DNA from: ASMP01 sp964617015
Lineage (GTDB): Archaea; Nanobdellota; Nanobdellia; Pacearchaeales; GW2011-AR1
Length of the DNA stretch: 64,000 nt
Reading direction: 5' to 3'
Assembly: GCA_964617015.1 (NCBI GenBank)
Contig: CAZTVG010000002.1
Location: forward strand, 1 to 64,000
The notes under the pieces were generated by a model. The model had not been told where the DNA came from. It ran no database searches and saw only the letters and a program-made list of their open reading frames with translations. Numbering within the stretch: the first letter of the stretch is position 1; each line of letters starts with the position of its first letter. Made by a program: the position numbers and the translations under genes. Shown piece after piece: positions 7,972 through 16,990 of the stretch.

Positions 7972-9255
7972 ATGCCTAAAGAAAAACCAAACATGAACGT
8001 GATCTTTGTTGGTCACGTCGACGCTGGAAAGTCAACAATAGTCGGAAGAATGCTTTTTGATACTGGTGCTGTTTCTGAACAGGAAATGATTAAACACAGA
8101 CAGGAAGCTGAAAAACACGGAAAAGCCGGTTTTGAGTTCGCTTACATCATGGACAAAATCAAGGAAGAAAGGGAGAGGGGAGTTACCATTGACCTTGCCT
8201 ACAGAAAAATATTAACACAAAAATTCCAAATCACAATCATTGACGCGCCAGGACACAGGGATTTTGTTAAAAACATGATTACAGGAGCAAGCCAGGCAGA
8301 TGCTGCTTTCCTGGTCATTGCTGCTCCTGCCGGTGTCCAGCCACAAACCACAGAGCATCTCTGGCTGTTAAGAACAATGGGTGTAAAAAATTTGGCTGTT
8401 GCAATCAATAAAATGGACTCTGTTGAATACAAGGAAGAAAAATTCAATAAAGTCAAGGAAGATGTAGGCAAGCTGCTGCAGGGCGTTGGAATCAACCCTG
8501 AAACAACTGTTTTCATTGCGTGTTCTGGATTAAAGGGAGATAATATCGCCAATAAGTCTGAGAAAATGTCATGGTACAAGGGACCAACAATTCTCGGGCA
8601 GTTTGACCAGTTTCAGGAGCCAAAGCTTCCTACTAACCTGCCGATGAGAATGCCTGTTCAGGACGTTTATGAAATCACAGGCATAGGCACTGTTCCTGTC
8701 GGAAAAATTGAAACAGGTATCATGAAAGTCGGACAAAAAATAATAGTATTGCCCGGAAGAACAGGCAAGGGGGTTGAAGGAGAAGTTAAAAGCATAGAAA
8801 TGCATCATGAAAATCTTCCTGAGGCTGTTGCAGGGGATAATGTAGGAATTAACATAAGAGGAGTTGGCAAGAAAGATATTGCCCGTGGTGATGTGATATC
8901 TGATGCTGCAAAGCCTAGTTCTGTTGTAGAGGAATTTATCGCAACAGTCACAATCATTAACCACCCGACTGTGTTAGCCAAAGGATATACTCCTGTATTC
9001 CATGTTCACACAGCACAGGTTCCCTGCCAGTTTGTGGAATTGATAGAACAGATTGACCCAAGAACAGGTGAGGTAATCAAGAAAAGTCCTGATTTTTTGA
9101 AGAACGGAAATTCTGCAAAAGTAAGAATAAGGCCCCAGGGTAATCTTTGTTTGGAAACACAGAAGGAAAATTCATATATGAGCAGATTTGCTGTCAGAGA
9201 TGCCGGTGCAACAGTTGCTGCAGGAATATGCACTGAAATTGTCAAGAAGAAATAA
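7972..9255 (+). CDS. tuf: Translation elongation factor 1-alpha (aEF-1A)
   Basis: A 427-residue GTPase that brings aminoacyl-tRNA to the ribosome. G1 is GHVDAGKST (14-22), G3 DAPGH at 91-95, G4 NKMD at 146-149. The C-terminal beta-barrel domains are complete. The start MPKEKPN is the typical archaeal N-terminus. rps10, which usually follows this gene in archaea, is not here; a small minus-strand gene follows instead. A T-rich stretch after the stop may terminate transcription. Confidence 0.97.
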   Translation: MPKEKPNMNVIFVGHVDAGKSTIVGRMLFDTGAVSEQEMIKHRQEAEKHGKAGFEFAYIMDKIKEERERGVTIDLAYRKILTQKFQITIIDAPGHRDFVKNMITGASQADAAFLVIAAPAGVQPQTTEHLWLLRTMGVKNLAVAINKMDSVEYKEEKFNKVKEDVGKLLQGVGINPETTVFIACSGLKGDNIANKSEKMSWYKGPTILGQFDQFQEPKLPTNLPMRMPVQDVYEITGIGTVPVGKIETGIMKVGQKIIVLPGRTGKGVEGEVKSIEMHHENLPEAVAGDNVGINIRGVGKKDIARGDVISDAAKPSSVVEEFIATVTIINHPTVLAKGYTPVFHVHTAQVPCQFVELIEQIDPRTGEVIKKSPDFLKNGNSAKVRIRPQGNLCLETQKENSYMSRFAVRDAGATVAAGICTEIVKKK

Positions 9256-9280
9256 TTCTTTTTGGTTTTTTAAAAAGGTT

Positions 9281-9532
9281 TTAAGTTAATTTATTGTAAA
9301 TACTTTCTCCCCAAGTATAAAGAACGTAATATTTTGTAGGATAAGAAACAATTTCAACAAATGTCAATCCTATCTTCTTTATTGTGTTGTTACTAGCAAA
9401 CTCCCTGGCCTCATTACATTTCTCATGTATCATTTTATCTCCAATATAAGGAATGAACATTATTCCCACTAACTTTAATGGCTCTGCAAAGGCAGTCACT
9501 GCATCTTCCAAAATACTCCGTTTGTTACTCAT
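9281..9532 (-). CDS. Small hypothetical protein, 83 aa
   Basis: Not recognised. It contains a hydrophobic segment (LKLVGIMFIPYIG) and an amphipathic C-terminal half with several aromatics, suggesting a membrane-associated protein. It converges on EF-1A with a 25-nt gap between stops. Confidence 0.5.
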   Translation of the reverse strand: MSNKRSILEDAVTAFAEPLKLVGIMFIPYIGDKMIHEKCNEAREFASNNTIKKIGLTFVEIVSYPTKYYVLYTWGESIYNKLT

Positions 9533-9624
9533 TGCACTTCTATTAAATTAGAATTTATAAAAATAATTATACTGTATGACTACATTTCAATAATTCTTAT
9601 ATACTTCTTACTATTCTTTGAAGG

Positions 9625-10185
9625 ATGTTAAGAATTGGCACGTCAAAAAGCGAGATTGAAAAACAACTGGAAGGCAAGGGTAATTTTACCCAGATAGGTT
9701 ACCTGAATCAGTTCCTGAAGGAATCTCTGACCATGGAAATGAAAAAATTCACTTTCCTGAAACTTGGAGAATTGTATGAGAAAATCGGTATGCTTGAGGA
9801 AGCCGCAAAAATGTATAATAGTTCCAGCATTGTATCAATCACTTTTTCTGAGAAAATCAGGCATTTTGTAAAAGAGACAGAGCTGTATATTAAGACAGGA
9901 AATTTTGACAAGGCTGACGGGGCGATGAAAAAAGCCAGGGCGCAGGCAAATTCTATGCAAAAACAGGAAATTTATTATGCTATCAGAGACTTTTACAAAA
10001 AACAAGGGGAGTATTTTGAAAAAGAACTTAAAAGAAACCATGCTGCGCGAATTTATGAAAAACTTCTGGAAATGAAGATTAGTGATTCAGAAAGAAAAGA
10101 AATCAAGGAAAAACTCCTTGAACTTTACGAGAAGCTTGGAAAAAGAAAAGAATATCTTGAGCTGGAAAGGAGATATTTGGTTTGA
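9625..10185 (+). CDS. TPR-like helical repeat protein, 186 aa
   Basis: All-helical protein whose repeats (FLKLGELYEKIGMLEEAAKM, ETELYIKTGNFDKADGAMKK, AARIYEKLLEM) fit the tetratricopeptide pattern, with small residues at the usual turn positions. TPR domains bind partner proteins; the partner is unknown. GAAGG directly precedes the ATG. It is not visibly in an operon. Confidence 0.7.
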   Translation: MLRIGTSKSEIEKQLEGKGNFTQIGYLNQFLKESLTMEMKKFTFLKLGELYEKIGMLEEAAKMYNSSSIVSITFSEKIRHFVKETELYIKTGNFDKADGAMKKARAQANSMQKQEIYYAIRDFYKKQGEYFEKELKRNHAARIYEKLLEMKISDSERKEIKEKLLELYEKLGKRKEYLELERRYLV

Positions 10186-10317
10186 AACCAACTGAATCCA
10201 TAAAGCGAATTTCATCCATAAAGTGTCTATAAACCTAAAAAATTAATTCCTTTTCTTAGAAAAATACACATAATATAGTTTAGTTAGTTTTTTATAATTG
10301 ATTTTGTTATTTCTTAT

Positions 10318-10881
10318 ATGAAGAAAAAAGTATTTACATTTTTATTAATTGCAATTTTCTTATATGGATTAATTTTTATTATAAATGTACAAGAATCAAT
10401 AACTGGTGGTGAGCCTGAAAGAGCATTATTTGACATTAAAGTAGAAATTCCAAGGCAATTTTTTAGTGTAGATCCTAGAGAAGAACTTATTGTAAAAGTG
10501 TCTATTTTTAATATTGAAACTACTGGATTAGTTGATGTTTTAGTAAATTATCAAATACAAGATCTTGAAGGAAATATTTTATTAGCGGGAAGCGAAACAC
10601 TTGGTGTTGAAAAACAAAGAGATTACATAAAAACATTTACAATTCCTGAAGATGCCAAAGCAGGAAAATATATTCTCTATGCAACAATAACCTATAAAGG
10701 GGTAACTACAAGTTCAACAGCTCAATTTGTAATTAGCAGAATTCTAAAAACATTTGAAATTGTGATATCTCTTTCTATTGCATTTATAATAATTATCATA
10801 ATCATTATCCTCAACCAAATCAGAAAAATTAAAAAACATGTAACACGTCATCATAAAAAAATATATAAAAAACATGCTTGA
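10318..10881 (+). CDS. Membrane-anchored surface protein with an Ig-like domain
   Basis: 187 residues. An N-terminal hydrophobic helix (1-23) serves as signal or anchor, and an extracellular beta-sandwich-like domain follows (about 40-140). A second very hydrophobic helix near 148-168 precedes a His/Lys-rich cytoplasmic tail. The pattern (beta domain held by a C-terminal helix) is common for cell-surface proteins of these archaea. No enzyme motif is visible. Confidence 0.65.
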   Translation: MKKKVFTFLLIAIFLYGLIFIINVQESITGGEPERALFDIKVEIPRQFFSVDPREELIVKVSIFNIETTGLVDVLVNYQIQDLEGNILLAGSETLGVEKQRDYIKTFTIPEDAKAGKYILYATITYKGVTTSSTAQFVISRILKTFEIVISLSIAFIIIIIIIILNQIRKIKKHVTRHHKKIYKKHA

Positions 10882-10885
10882 ATTT

Positions 10886-11026
10886 CTATTTTTGTCTTGA
10901 GCCAAAATAGACTATTGCACCTAATAACATAAGAAAATGGACAGTTCTCGTATTTGTATTAAGAACATCTGCTATCATCTGAGATAAACTTTTCTCTTGT
11001 TTTTCCATAAAAATTTCATTTGTCAT
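10886..11026 (-). CDS. Small single-helix membrane protein, 46 aa
   Basis: Short gene on the minus strand, ATG at 11026 and TAG at 10886. The first half is polar (EKQEKSLSQMIADVL); the second half is one hydrophobic helix (HFLMLLGAIVYFG) with a basic end. The stop codon is 4 nt from the convergent gene. A TATA-like AAATCATATTAAAATATG lies immediately upstream. The function is unknown; the clean N-polar/C-hydrophobic layout and gene-sized gap support it as real. Confidence 0.5.
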   Translation of the reverse strand: MTNEIFMEKQEKSLSQMIADVLNTNTRTVHFLMLLGAIVYFGSRQK

Positions 11027-11152
11027 ATTTTAATATGATTTGGGCTTTTAAAAAACTTTCCGACGATTAAGCCTTGCACAAATTTGGGCAAGTTGCACAA
11101 GATTGAGATGTGGTTGCACAATGTTTAAAATTACATAATTATTAAGGTGTAA

Positions 11153-11440
11153 ATGGCTATTAAAGATAACTACAAGAAAATAGATGATTCCTTTGAAACT
11201 GGATTTGAAAATAAGTCTAATAAGGAAATTGTTCATATACATAGAAGTACAACTAATGGATATTTAAGAGAAGATATTTCTTTAGAAATGAATAGAAGAC
11301 TCATAGATGAAATAGAAGAATTTAACAAGTCTTCATCTAAACAAACTAAAAAAATCATTAATTTAACCAAGTGGATTATTGGACTCACAATTGCTATGAT
11401 ATTTGGAGTTGGTTTTCAAATAGGTTTATTACTTTTCTAA
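11153..11440 (+). CDS. Tail-anchored small membrane protein, 95 aa
   Basis: Not recognised. About 70 charged residues predicted helical are followed by a C-terminal transmembrane helix (WIIGLTIAMIFGVGFQIGLL) that ends the protein, so the bulk should face the cytoplasm. It stands alone, 126 nt after the small minus-strand gene. Confidence 0.6.
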   Translation: MAIKDNYKKIDDSFETGFENKSNKEIVHIHRSTTNGYLREDISLEMNRRLIDEIEEFNKSSSKQTKKIINLTKWIIGLTIAMIFGVGFQIGLLLF

Positions 11441-11505
11441 AATGTGTGGGATAGAGTTCAATAATCCTAATAAATGGGCTGGGCTTCTTTTGAATAGTTT
11501 GAAGA

Positions 11506-11919
11506 ATGAAAACAGAAACATCATTTGAAAGATTGAAAAAGGCAATTCTTGAATTAAAAGATGGTTATCCTGAATATGTATTTTATGGAAAGATTGAATA
11601 TTTTGTAAAGACAGGAACAGAAGCAGTAGATTTATTGGATAGGCATGGGATTATTGAAAAACTTTCCAGAAATGCTGTTACATTACGTATTTTGGCTATG
11701 ACGCCTGAAGAACGTGCAAAGTTACCTCAAGGAGAGGATATGTATCGTTGGTATCGTCTTACCCCAAAAGGAATAGATTTGGCTATTTCTATGATTAATT
11801 TAGAATATACTAAAGAAACGAGGATATTCACTATTACCATAGTTGCTATAGGTATTTTGGCTTTGATTTGGAGTTTTGAACAATTAATTTTAATTTATTT
11901 ACAAAATCCTATCTTCTAA
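11506..11919 (+). CDS. Winged-helix-like protein with C-terminal membrane helix, 137 aa
   Basis: The first 100 residues look like a winged-helix fold (helices ERLKKAILEL and GTEAVDLLDRHGIIEKL, then YRWYRLTPKGIDLAISM, typical of the wing and last helix). A C-terminal hydrophobic helix (TITIVAIGILALIWSF) would tether it to the membrane. A membrane-bound transcription regulator is a possibility. Its stop codon coincides with the start of a repeated promoter element (11918-12000). Confidence 0.6.
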   Translation: MKTETSFERLKKAILELKDGYPEYVFYGKIEYFVKTGTEAVDLLDRHGIIEKLSRNAVTLRILAMTPEERAKLPQGEDMYRWYRLTPKGIDLAISMINLEYTKETRIFTITIVAIGILALIWSFEQLILIYLQNPIF

Positions 11920-12000
11920 CTCCCTCAGTTTGACAAGGGAGATGGATTCAATTAAAACTCCCTAAGGTTTGACAATCTCCTCAACCAAAACCCTTAAAAA
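11918..12000 (+). repeat. Two-box promoter-like element, copy A (partner at 43006-43088)
   Basis: Two boxes AACTCCCTCAGTTTGACAAG (11918) and AACTCCCTAAGGTTTGACAA (11956) start 38 nt apart, followed 38 nt later by a TATA-like TTAAAAA (11994-12000). Copy B has the same boxes at 43006 and 43044 and the TATA box of the SRP RNA gene at 43081. The first box can also form a CTCCCT/AGGGAG hairpin. Conserved spacing to the TATA box suggests an upstream activating site. Confidence 0.7.
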
Positions 12001-12196
12001 GCCATCAGACCTACAGATTCTGTAGAAAAATATTAGATATTAAGTATCAGTAAATTCACATTCACCTTCATTTTAGCCCAGTGCTTTTAAAAAGTTGAAA
12101 AGTAGTTATTTGGAATATATTTTTCTGCAATAATTAAATTTAAGGAGAAAAAGACAAAAAGCAAGCTTTTAGCTGCGTTTTGTCAAACAAAACACA
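12001..12196 (+). other. Gene-free stretch before dnaG with two hairpins
   Basis: No ORF is visible. If the element at 11918-12000 is a promoter, a transcript would start near 12020-12025. A perfect CTACAG-ATT-CTGTAG inverted repeat lies at 12011-12025. A second hairpin GACAAAA...TTTTGTC at 12153-12183 sits 13 nt before the dnaG ATG and could be in the dnaG 5' leader. No tRNA or box C/D pattern was found here. Confidence 0.45.
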
Positions 12197-13327
12197 ATGG
12201 CAAAAATAAGCCCTGTATCTATAAAATACATGATACATGCAAATTTCAGAGTAGAGGGTGCCCTGGAGAAGCCAGATGTAATCGGAGCTATCTTCGGTCA
12301 GACAGAAGGTCTTTTGGGCGCTGACCTTGAAATGAGAGAACTGCAAAAAGAAGGAAAGATAGGCAGGATTGAGGTAGAACTTGAAAGAAAAGACAAGATA
12401 ACAACAGGAATAATCAATATTCCTACAGCCCTTGATCAGTCAGAAACAACCCTTATTGCTGCTGCTGTTGAAACAATAGAAAAAATAGGTCCCTGTGACG
12501 CTCAGATTGAAGTCGAAAGAATAGAGGATGTCAGGGGAAGCAAGAGAGAGTATATTGTTGAGAGAGCCAAGAAATTAATGGTAGAAATTAAAGGCAGGAC
12601 AGATTCCAGAGAAATTTCAAAAACCATAAAAGATTATGCAAGAACAGCTTCTGTTCAGGAATATGGCGATGAGAAACTTCCATACGGAAATATATCAGGC
12701 CAGGAAGTGATAGTTGTTGAAGGAAGGGCAGACGTGCTGAATCTGATGAGAGCTGGCGTGAATAATGTGATAGCCATGAACGGAACCAAATTGCCTGAGG
12801 CCATAAAAGAGTTAAGCAAGGAAAAAGACATAACTCTTTTTGCTGACGGCGACAGAGGAGGCAATCTGATTGTTCAAAATGTTATTGATAATGCAAGAGT
12901 AAAGTATGTTGCATTTGCTCCTGATGGAAAAGAAGTTGAAGAGCTGACAGGCAAGGAAATATATATGTACCTGAGAAAAAAGATTCCTGTGGAAGAATTT
13001 TTGTCTGGGAATAAATATCCGGAAAAAAGATTCAGGAAGGAAGAAGAACCAGGTTTGGATAAGGGAAAAATTCGAGAGCTTTCAGAGAAAAACAAGGGTT
13101 CAGGAAAAGCAGTTTTCCTGGATTCTTCCCTTCAGGAAATAAAAAAAGTCTCTTCCAAAGGTCTCGCCAGTGCTTTAAGAAATATAAGAGAAAAACCTTC
13201 TGTAATCATAATTGACGGAGTTGCTGCTGTTTCAGCAATAAAAGCTGCAGAAGAACATGGCGTGAAAGTCATTGTGGCAAAAAATTTCACGACAACAGAT
13301 ACTAATCTGGAACTTTTAAGTTTTTGA
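12197..13327 (+). CDS. dnaG: DnaG-like primase / exosome-associated TOPRIM protein
   Basis: 376 residues, archaeal DnaG type. A conserved N-terminal domain (KYMIHANFRVEGALEKPDVI) is followed by the TOPRIM domain, with the acidic motif VVEGRADV near 173-180 and DGDRGG at 217-222. In archaea this protein is found with the RNA exosome, where it aids poly(A)-rich RNA degradation, and has primase activity in vitro. The C-terminal 100 residues are less conserved. The ATG gives the usual MAKISPVSIKY start. Confidence 0.95.
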   Translation: MAKISPVSIKYMIHANFRVEGALEKPDVIGAIFGQTEGLLGADLEMRELQKEGKIGRIEVELERKDKITTGIINIPTALDQSETTLIAAAVETIEKIGPCDAQIEVERIEDVRGSKREYIVERAKKLMVEIKGRTDSREISKTIKDYARTASVQEYGDEKLPYGNISGQEVIVVEGRADVLNLMRAGVNNVIAMNGTKLPEAIKELSKEKDITLFADGDRGGNLIVQNVIDNARVKYVAFAPDGKEVEELTGKEIYMYLRKKIPVEEFLSGNKYPEKRFRKEEEPGLDKGKIRELSEKNKGSGKAVFLDSSLQEIKKVSSKGLASALRNIREKPSVIIIDGVAAVSAIKAAEEHGVKVIVAKNFTTTDTNLELLSF

Positions 13328-13375
13328 TCTATTCTTTCCATAAGTTTTATAAACCCCAAAATGAAGTTATTAGTC

Positions 13376-13813
13376 ATGTCAAGTTTAATTGATAGATTGC
13401 TAAAACGAAAACCAGTTGCTGATGAAAAAATAAGATATATAGAACAGCGGTTTGATTACGATTGTGGTCAAACGTGTTTAGATATGTTGGGTTATGATGG
13501 ACACAAAATGTTTCCAGGCAGGGCATTGACAAGGGAAGAGTTGAGGTCTATTGAAGGTGTTAAAGAAGATTATGAAATTGTATTATCTGAAACAACCCAT
13601 TTTGAAGAACCCTATATTTTTGATGTTCCTGGCGTTAGAGACCCCAGTCAATATCATTTCATTTTAGTTCATGGAAATAGAGTGTATTGCCCCTCTTTAG
13701 GTGTTTTTAAAATTAAAAAATATCTAAGAAACATATGGAGTCCTCGATCCGCATTTCAAGTTCCTTTTGCTGAAGACATGAAGCATACAGAACAAGTTTC
13801 ACTTAATAAGTAA
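13376..13813 (+). CDS. C39-like cysteine peptidase domain protein
   Basis: About 145 residues. The segment RFDYDCGQTCLDMLGYDG (residues 23-40) fits the Gln/Cys active-site block of papain-like C39 peptidases. A later HFILVHGNRVY provides the candidate catalytic His. The usual Asp after the His is replaced by a CPS sequence, so activity is uncertain. The ATG at 13376 is chosen over 13361 because a TATA box (TTTTATAAAC near 13344) is 26-30 nt upstream. No signal peptide; no obvious substrate next to it. Confidence 0.6.
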   Translation: MSSLIDRLLKRKPVADEKIRYIEQRFDYDCGQTCLDMLGYDGHKMFPGRALTREELRSIEGVKEDYEIVLSETTHFEEPYIFDVPGVRDPSQYHFILVHGNRVYCPSLGVFKIKKYLRNIWSPRSAFQVPFAEDMKHTEQVSLNK

Positions 13814-13950
13814 CAATAATGTATAAAGAACCTTGAAAGAGCTTGATTTAAAAGATGCTAATTTTATAATCATTCGCCAGTTTGTAACTTAATTTTATTC
13901 ACTTATTTGTTAAGAGTAATCTATAAAAAGATTAAACAATCTACAGAATC

Positions 13951-14727
13951 ATGTCACTGAAATTCGGACCAGGTGGTTTGGGAAGTGTGAAGGATGCTCT
14001 CTCTAAATTGGAAAAATACAACAAACTTGGTTTAAAGGCCTGCGAGATTGAGTTCACTTATCAGGTCTACATAAAAAGAGAAGAAGATGCCCTGAAAATC
14101 GGAAAAGCCGCAAAAAAACTCGGAATCAAGTTAAGCATCCACGCTCCTTACTGGATTAATCTTAATTCTGATGACAAAGAAAAAATCAGGCAGAGCAAGG
14201 AGAGAATTCTGAATTGCTGTGAAGTGGGTGACTGGCTTGGAGCCTACAGGATTGTCTTTCATCCAGGATATTACGGAAAAACCAGAGAAAATGCATATGA
14301 AAATATAAAAAACCAGATTTTAGATCTTCAGGAGGAAATTAAAAAAAGAAAATATAAGGTGAAGCTTGCTCCCGAGACAATGGGTCGTGTCAATGTTTTC
14401 GGATCTGTTGAAGAAATCCACAAACTTGTTGAAGAAACAGATTGTGATTTTTGCATAGATTTTGCGCACATCTTGGCCCGCTATAAGAGCTACAACTTCA
14501 AAGAGGTTTTAAACAAATTCAAGAGACACAAAACCCTGCACCTGCATTTTTCAGGAATAGAATATGGCGAAAAAGGAGAAAAACACCATAAAAAAACACC
14601 AGGAAAGGAATGGAAAAAACTCCTTGAGAATTTGCCTAAAAATAAAGAAATTATAATTATAAATGAAAGTCCTCTGCCTGTTGAAGATTCTCTTCTTGGA
14701 TTGAAGATTTACTCCAACAAAATTTAA
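13951..14727 (+). CDS. nfo: Endonuclease IV family AP endonuclease (TIM barrel)
   Basis: 258 residues with the metal-ligand blocks of endonuclease IV in order: LSIHAPYWINL, VFHPGYY, APETMG, CIDFAHILA, LHLHFSG with a following HH, and INESP. The family uses three zinc ions to cut DNA 5' of abasic sites in base excision repair. The length is slightly below the typical 280. ATG lies 29 nt after CTATAAAAAG, so it is probably leaderless. A sugar-phosphate isomerase of the same fold is the alternative. Confidence 0.85.
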   Translation: MSLKFGPGGLGSVKDALSKLEKYNKLGLKACEIEFTYQVYIKREEDALKIGKAAKKLGIKLSIHAPYWINLNSDDKEKIRQSKERILNCCEVGDWLGAYRIVFHPGYYGKTRENAYENIKNQILDLQEEIKKRKYKVKLAPETMGRVNVFGSVEEIHKLVEETDCDFCIDFAHILARYKSYNFKEVLNKFKRHKTLHLHFSGIEYGEKGEKHHKKTPGKEWKKLLENLPKNKEIIIINESPLPVEDSLLGLKIYSNKI

Positions 14728-14803
14728 TTTTGACAAACCTGAAAATAGCACTTGATGTTACTTACAGTTAGTACTATGTAATTAACATTTTCTGTTATCA
14801 CCA

Positions 14804-14893
14804 TAAAGTTTATAAATCACTTCAAGGTCTGTAGAAATATAGAAAACTTGGGGAACCTTGTTCCCTAGAAATAAATAAACAAATAAATATAAG
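14804..14893 (+). promoter_or_regulatory. Promoter and hairpin leader of the S-layer-like gene
   Basis: GTTTATAAATCAC (about 14806) predicts a start near 14835-14840. The resulting leader of about 55 nt begins with a perfect hairpin GGGAAC-CTT-GTTCCC (14851-14865). A 5'-terminal hairpin on a highly expressed surface-protein mRNA could protect it from decay; this role is inferred. Confidence 0.6.
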
Positions 14894-16117
14894 ATGGATA
14901 TGAATAAGAAACTTTTGGTTTCTTTTTTGGCGTTTGTGAGCGTCTTATTTCTAGCTGTTACTGTAAGCGCTGTTTCAGAACTTGCAACTATTCTGGATGT
15001 TGAAGTTGACGGAATCAATGTTAATGACAATCCAGCAATCATTGTTGGAGATACAGTAAGTATCAGAGTTGAGTTTGAGTCAATGGTTAATGCCTCTGAT
15101 ATTACAGTGGAAGTGGAAATTGAAGGCGACAGGAAAGACGTTGAAGCACAGACAAGGCTTTTCGATGTTGAAGATGGAAATAGCTACGTTAAAACCCTAA
15201 GACTTGAAGTTCCTTTCGACCTTAAGGATGATCTTAGTGACTTTGTTACTCTTAACATTGATATAAGCGGAAGCGGTTTCAAGACAGAAACAAGTTTTGA
15301 TTTGAGAGTTCAGAGAGAATCTTTTGATGCTGATATCAAGTCTATAGGTGTCCCTCAGACAGTTAAGGCCGGAGAAACTTTCCCGGTTGATGTTGTCCTG
15401 AAGAACCTAGGTTACAATGACTTGGATGATTTGTTTGTGACTGCAAGAATATCTGCTCTGGACATTGAAAGAACAGCCTTCTTTGGAGACCTTGTTGCTC
15501 TTGAGTGCGATGACCATGATACACCCGTAGAGAACTATGGTGTTGACATTGACAGGAAGTGTAATGAAGATGATGATGACACTGTGTTTGGAAGACTTTT
15601 CCTTACTGTTCCATATGGTGCTGAATCAGGTGTCTATGCTCTTGAAGTAGAGGTTGAAAACGAAGACACAACTTCAAGCGAAGTTGTTCAGATCGTTATA
15701 GACAATGCCTTTTCTGCAGGAAACTTCATCGTTTCAGGTAATCAGCTGCTCATTGTGAATCCAACAAATGACGTGGTTGTTTACAGACTTGTGCCTGAAT
15801 CTACAAGCACTGTTTCAGTGAGTTTAAGCAAAAGTCTTGTTGCTGTTTCTGCTGGTTCAAGTGAGACAGTAACTGTGGAAGCAACATCAACTGTCGCAGG
15901 AACACAGACTTATTCTGTGAATATTTTTTCTGCAGACGGAACACTTGTTGACACGGTAAGCTTCAGTACAGTTACAGAAGGAAGAAAAGTTACAAGCCCA
16001 ATAGTTGTTTTGACAATCATTCTGGCAATAATATTTATTGTATTGCTAGTTGTATTGGTTGTCCTGATTGGAAAGAAACCTGAAAAAGCTGAAGAATTCG
16101 GAGAAAGCTATTACTAA
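14894..16117 (+). CDS. Probable S-layer / major surface protein
   Basis: 407 residues. The signal peptide (1 to about 26) ends in VSA. An extracellular acidic part with several beta-sandwich-like segments follows. One transmembrane helix (about 372-396) and a short KKPEKAEE tail ending in YY close the protein. Asp/Glu-rich composition and this layout match proteins annotated as putative S-layer proteins in Woesearchaeota/Pacearchaeota. Codon use is more GC-rich and regular than in neighbours, the leader is structured and a strong T-rich terminator follows, all hints of high expression. It could also be a different abundant surface protein. Confidence 0.7.
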   Translation: MDMNKKLLVSFLAFVSVLFLAVTVSAVSELATILDVEVDGINVNDNPAIIVGDTVSIRVEFESMVNASDITVEVEIEGDRKDVEAQTRLFDVEDGNSYVKTLRLEVPFDLKDDLSDFVTLNIDISGSGFKTETSFDLRVQRESFDADIKSIGVPQTVKAGETFPVDVVLKNLGYNDLDDLFVTARISALDIERTAFFGDLVALECDDHDTPVENYGVDIDRKCNEDDDDTVFGRLFLTVPYGAESGVYALEVEVENEDTTSSEVVQIVIDNAFSAGNFIVSGNQLLIVNPTNDVVVYRLVPESTSTVSVSLSKSLVAVSAGSSETVTVEATSTVAGTQTYSVNIFSADGTLVDTVSFSTVTEGRKVTSPIVVLTIILAIIFIVLLVVLVVLIGKKPEKAEEFGESYY

Positions 16118-16118
16118 T

Positions 16119-16166
16119 TTTTTATTTTTAGCTTTCTTATTTTTCTTTTTATTTTTATTATTTTTT
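16119..16166 (+). terminator. T-rich terminator after the S-layer-like gene
   Basis: About 48 nt of nearly pure T-runs on the coding strand (TTTTTTATTTTTAG, TTATTTTTCTTTTTATTTTT), beginning at the stop codon. Archaeal RNA polymerase terminates at such runs without needing a hairpin. Confidence 0.7.
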
Positions 16167-16243
16167 AGACTTAATAGTACAACGTCCTTTCTGGGTGTTT
16201 TAGTTATAAAAAATTATATAAGTAATAGTTGGTCCTAGGTTGT

Positions 16244-16987
16244 ATGTCCGTAAAATCACTACTGAAAAAAGTTGCAAAGGAATTTGATTTAAAATTTGAT
16301 CAAAAAAATAAATTTAAATATCTTATCTTAACAAAAAAAGAAATTATTATTCGTAATTTTCTCGGAGATTGTCCTGACCCCATTTATATAAAACACGGGA
16401 ACCATGATAAAAATAAAATTGGTGTTAATTTAGTTAAATATCTTAAAACAAAAGATTATAAAAAAGATTTTTCTACGCCACAGGGCTGCGTAATTACACA
16501 AGGAAATTTAAAGAGAGAATTAAAACTTATTCCTAAAATTCCTGATGAGAAATTGAAAAAAGAAATAAAGAATTTTTATAATAAAATAAAGAAAAAAATT
16601 GGCAATTCAAAAAGATTAACGCTTATTTGGAAACCAATAAAAAAAGAAGAAAAAAGCGAACAACGTAAGGAAATTCTTTTACATGAATTTATTCATGAAT
16701 TGGCGGAATATAATAAGATTAGAATAAGAGATTGGAGGTGGAATGAAGGACTCATTACATATATTACGTATTTTGTTATAGGAAAACTTTATAGGGTTAA
16801 AGAGAAACCCAAATTAAAACAGAATAAAATGTGGCTTATATATGCTGAATATACTCGTAGATGGATTGAGCTTCTCGAGAACGTTGAAAATCCAAAAGAA
16901 CGAAAGAAAATTATTCTTAAAAAAGTTAAAGAACTTAAAGAAATAAGAAGAGAATATCTTAGAAAAACTAACTCAACGCCCGAATAG
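16244..16987 (+). CDS. Putative zinc metalloprotease (HExxH, gluzincin-like)
   Basis: About 247 residues from the ATG at 16244, preferred over the upstream TTG at 16229. HEFIH at about 147-151 and NEGLITY starting near 167 give the two His ligands, the catalytic Glu and a Glu third ligand, the gluzincin pattern. The rest is Lys-rich with no signal peptide or membrane helix, so it should be cytoplasmic. Substrate unknown. The gene is very AT-rich compared with its neighbours. Confidence 0.65.
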   Translation: MSVKSLLKKVAKEFDLKFDQKNKFKYLILTKKEIIIRNFLGDCPDPIYIKHGNHDKNKIGVNLVKYLKTKDYKKDFSTPQGCVITQGNLKRELKLIPKIPDEKLKKEIKNFYNKIKKKIGNSKRLTLIWKPIKKEEKSEQRKEILLHEFIHELAEYNKIRIRDWRWNEGLITYITYFVIGKLYRVKEKPKLKQNKMWLIYAEYTRRWIELLENVENPKERKKIILKKVKELKEIRREYLRKTNSTPE

Positions 16988-16990
16988 GGC

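Noticed and set aside
7928..7996. Second leader ORF of EF-1A as a real gene
   Set aside because: 22 codons overlapping the EF-1A start out of frame; more likely a consequence of the hairpin unit beginning with ATG, possibly regulatory but not a protein gene.
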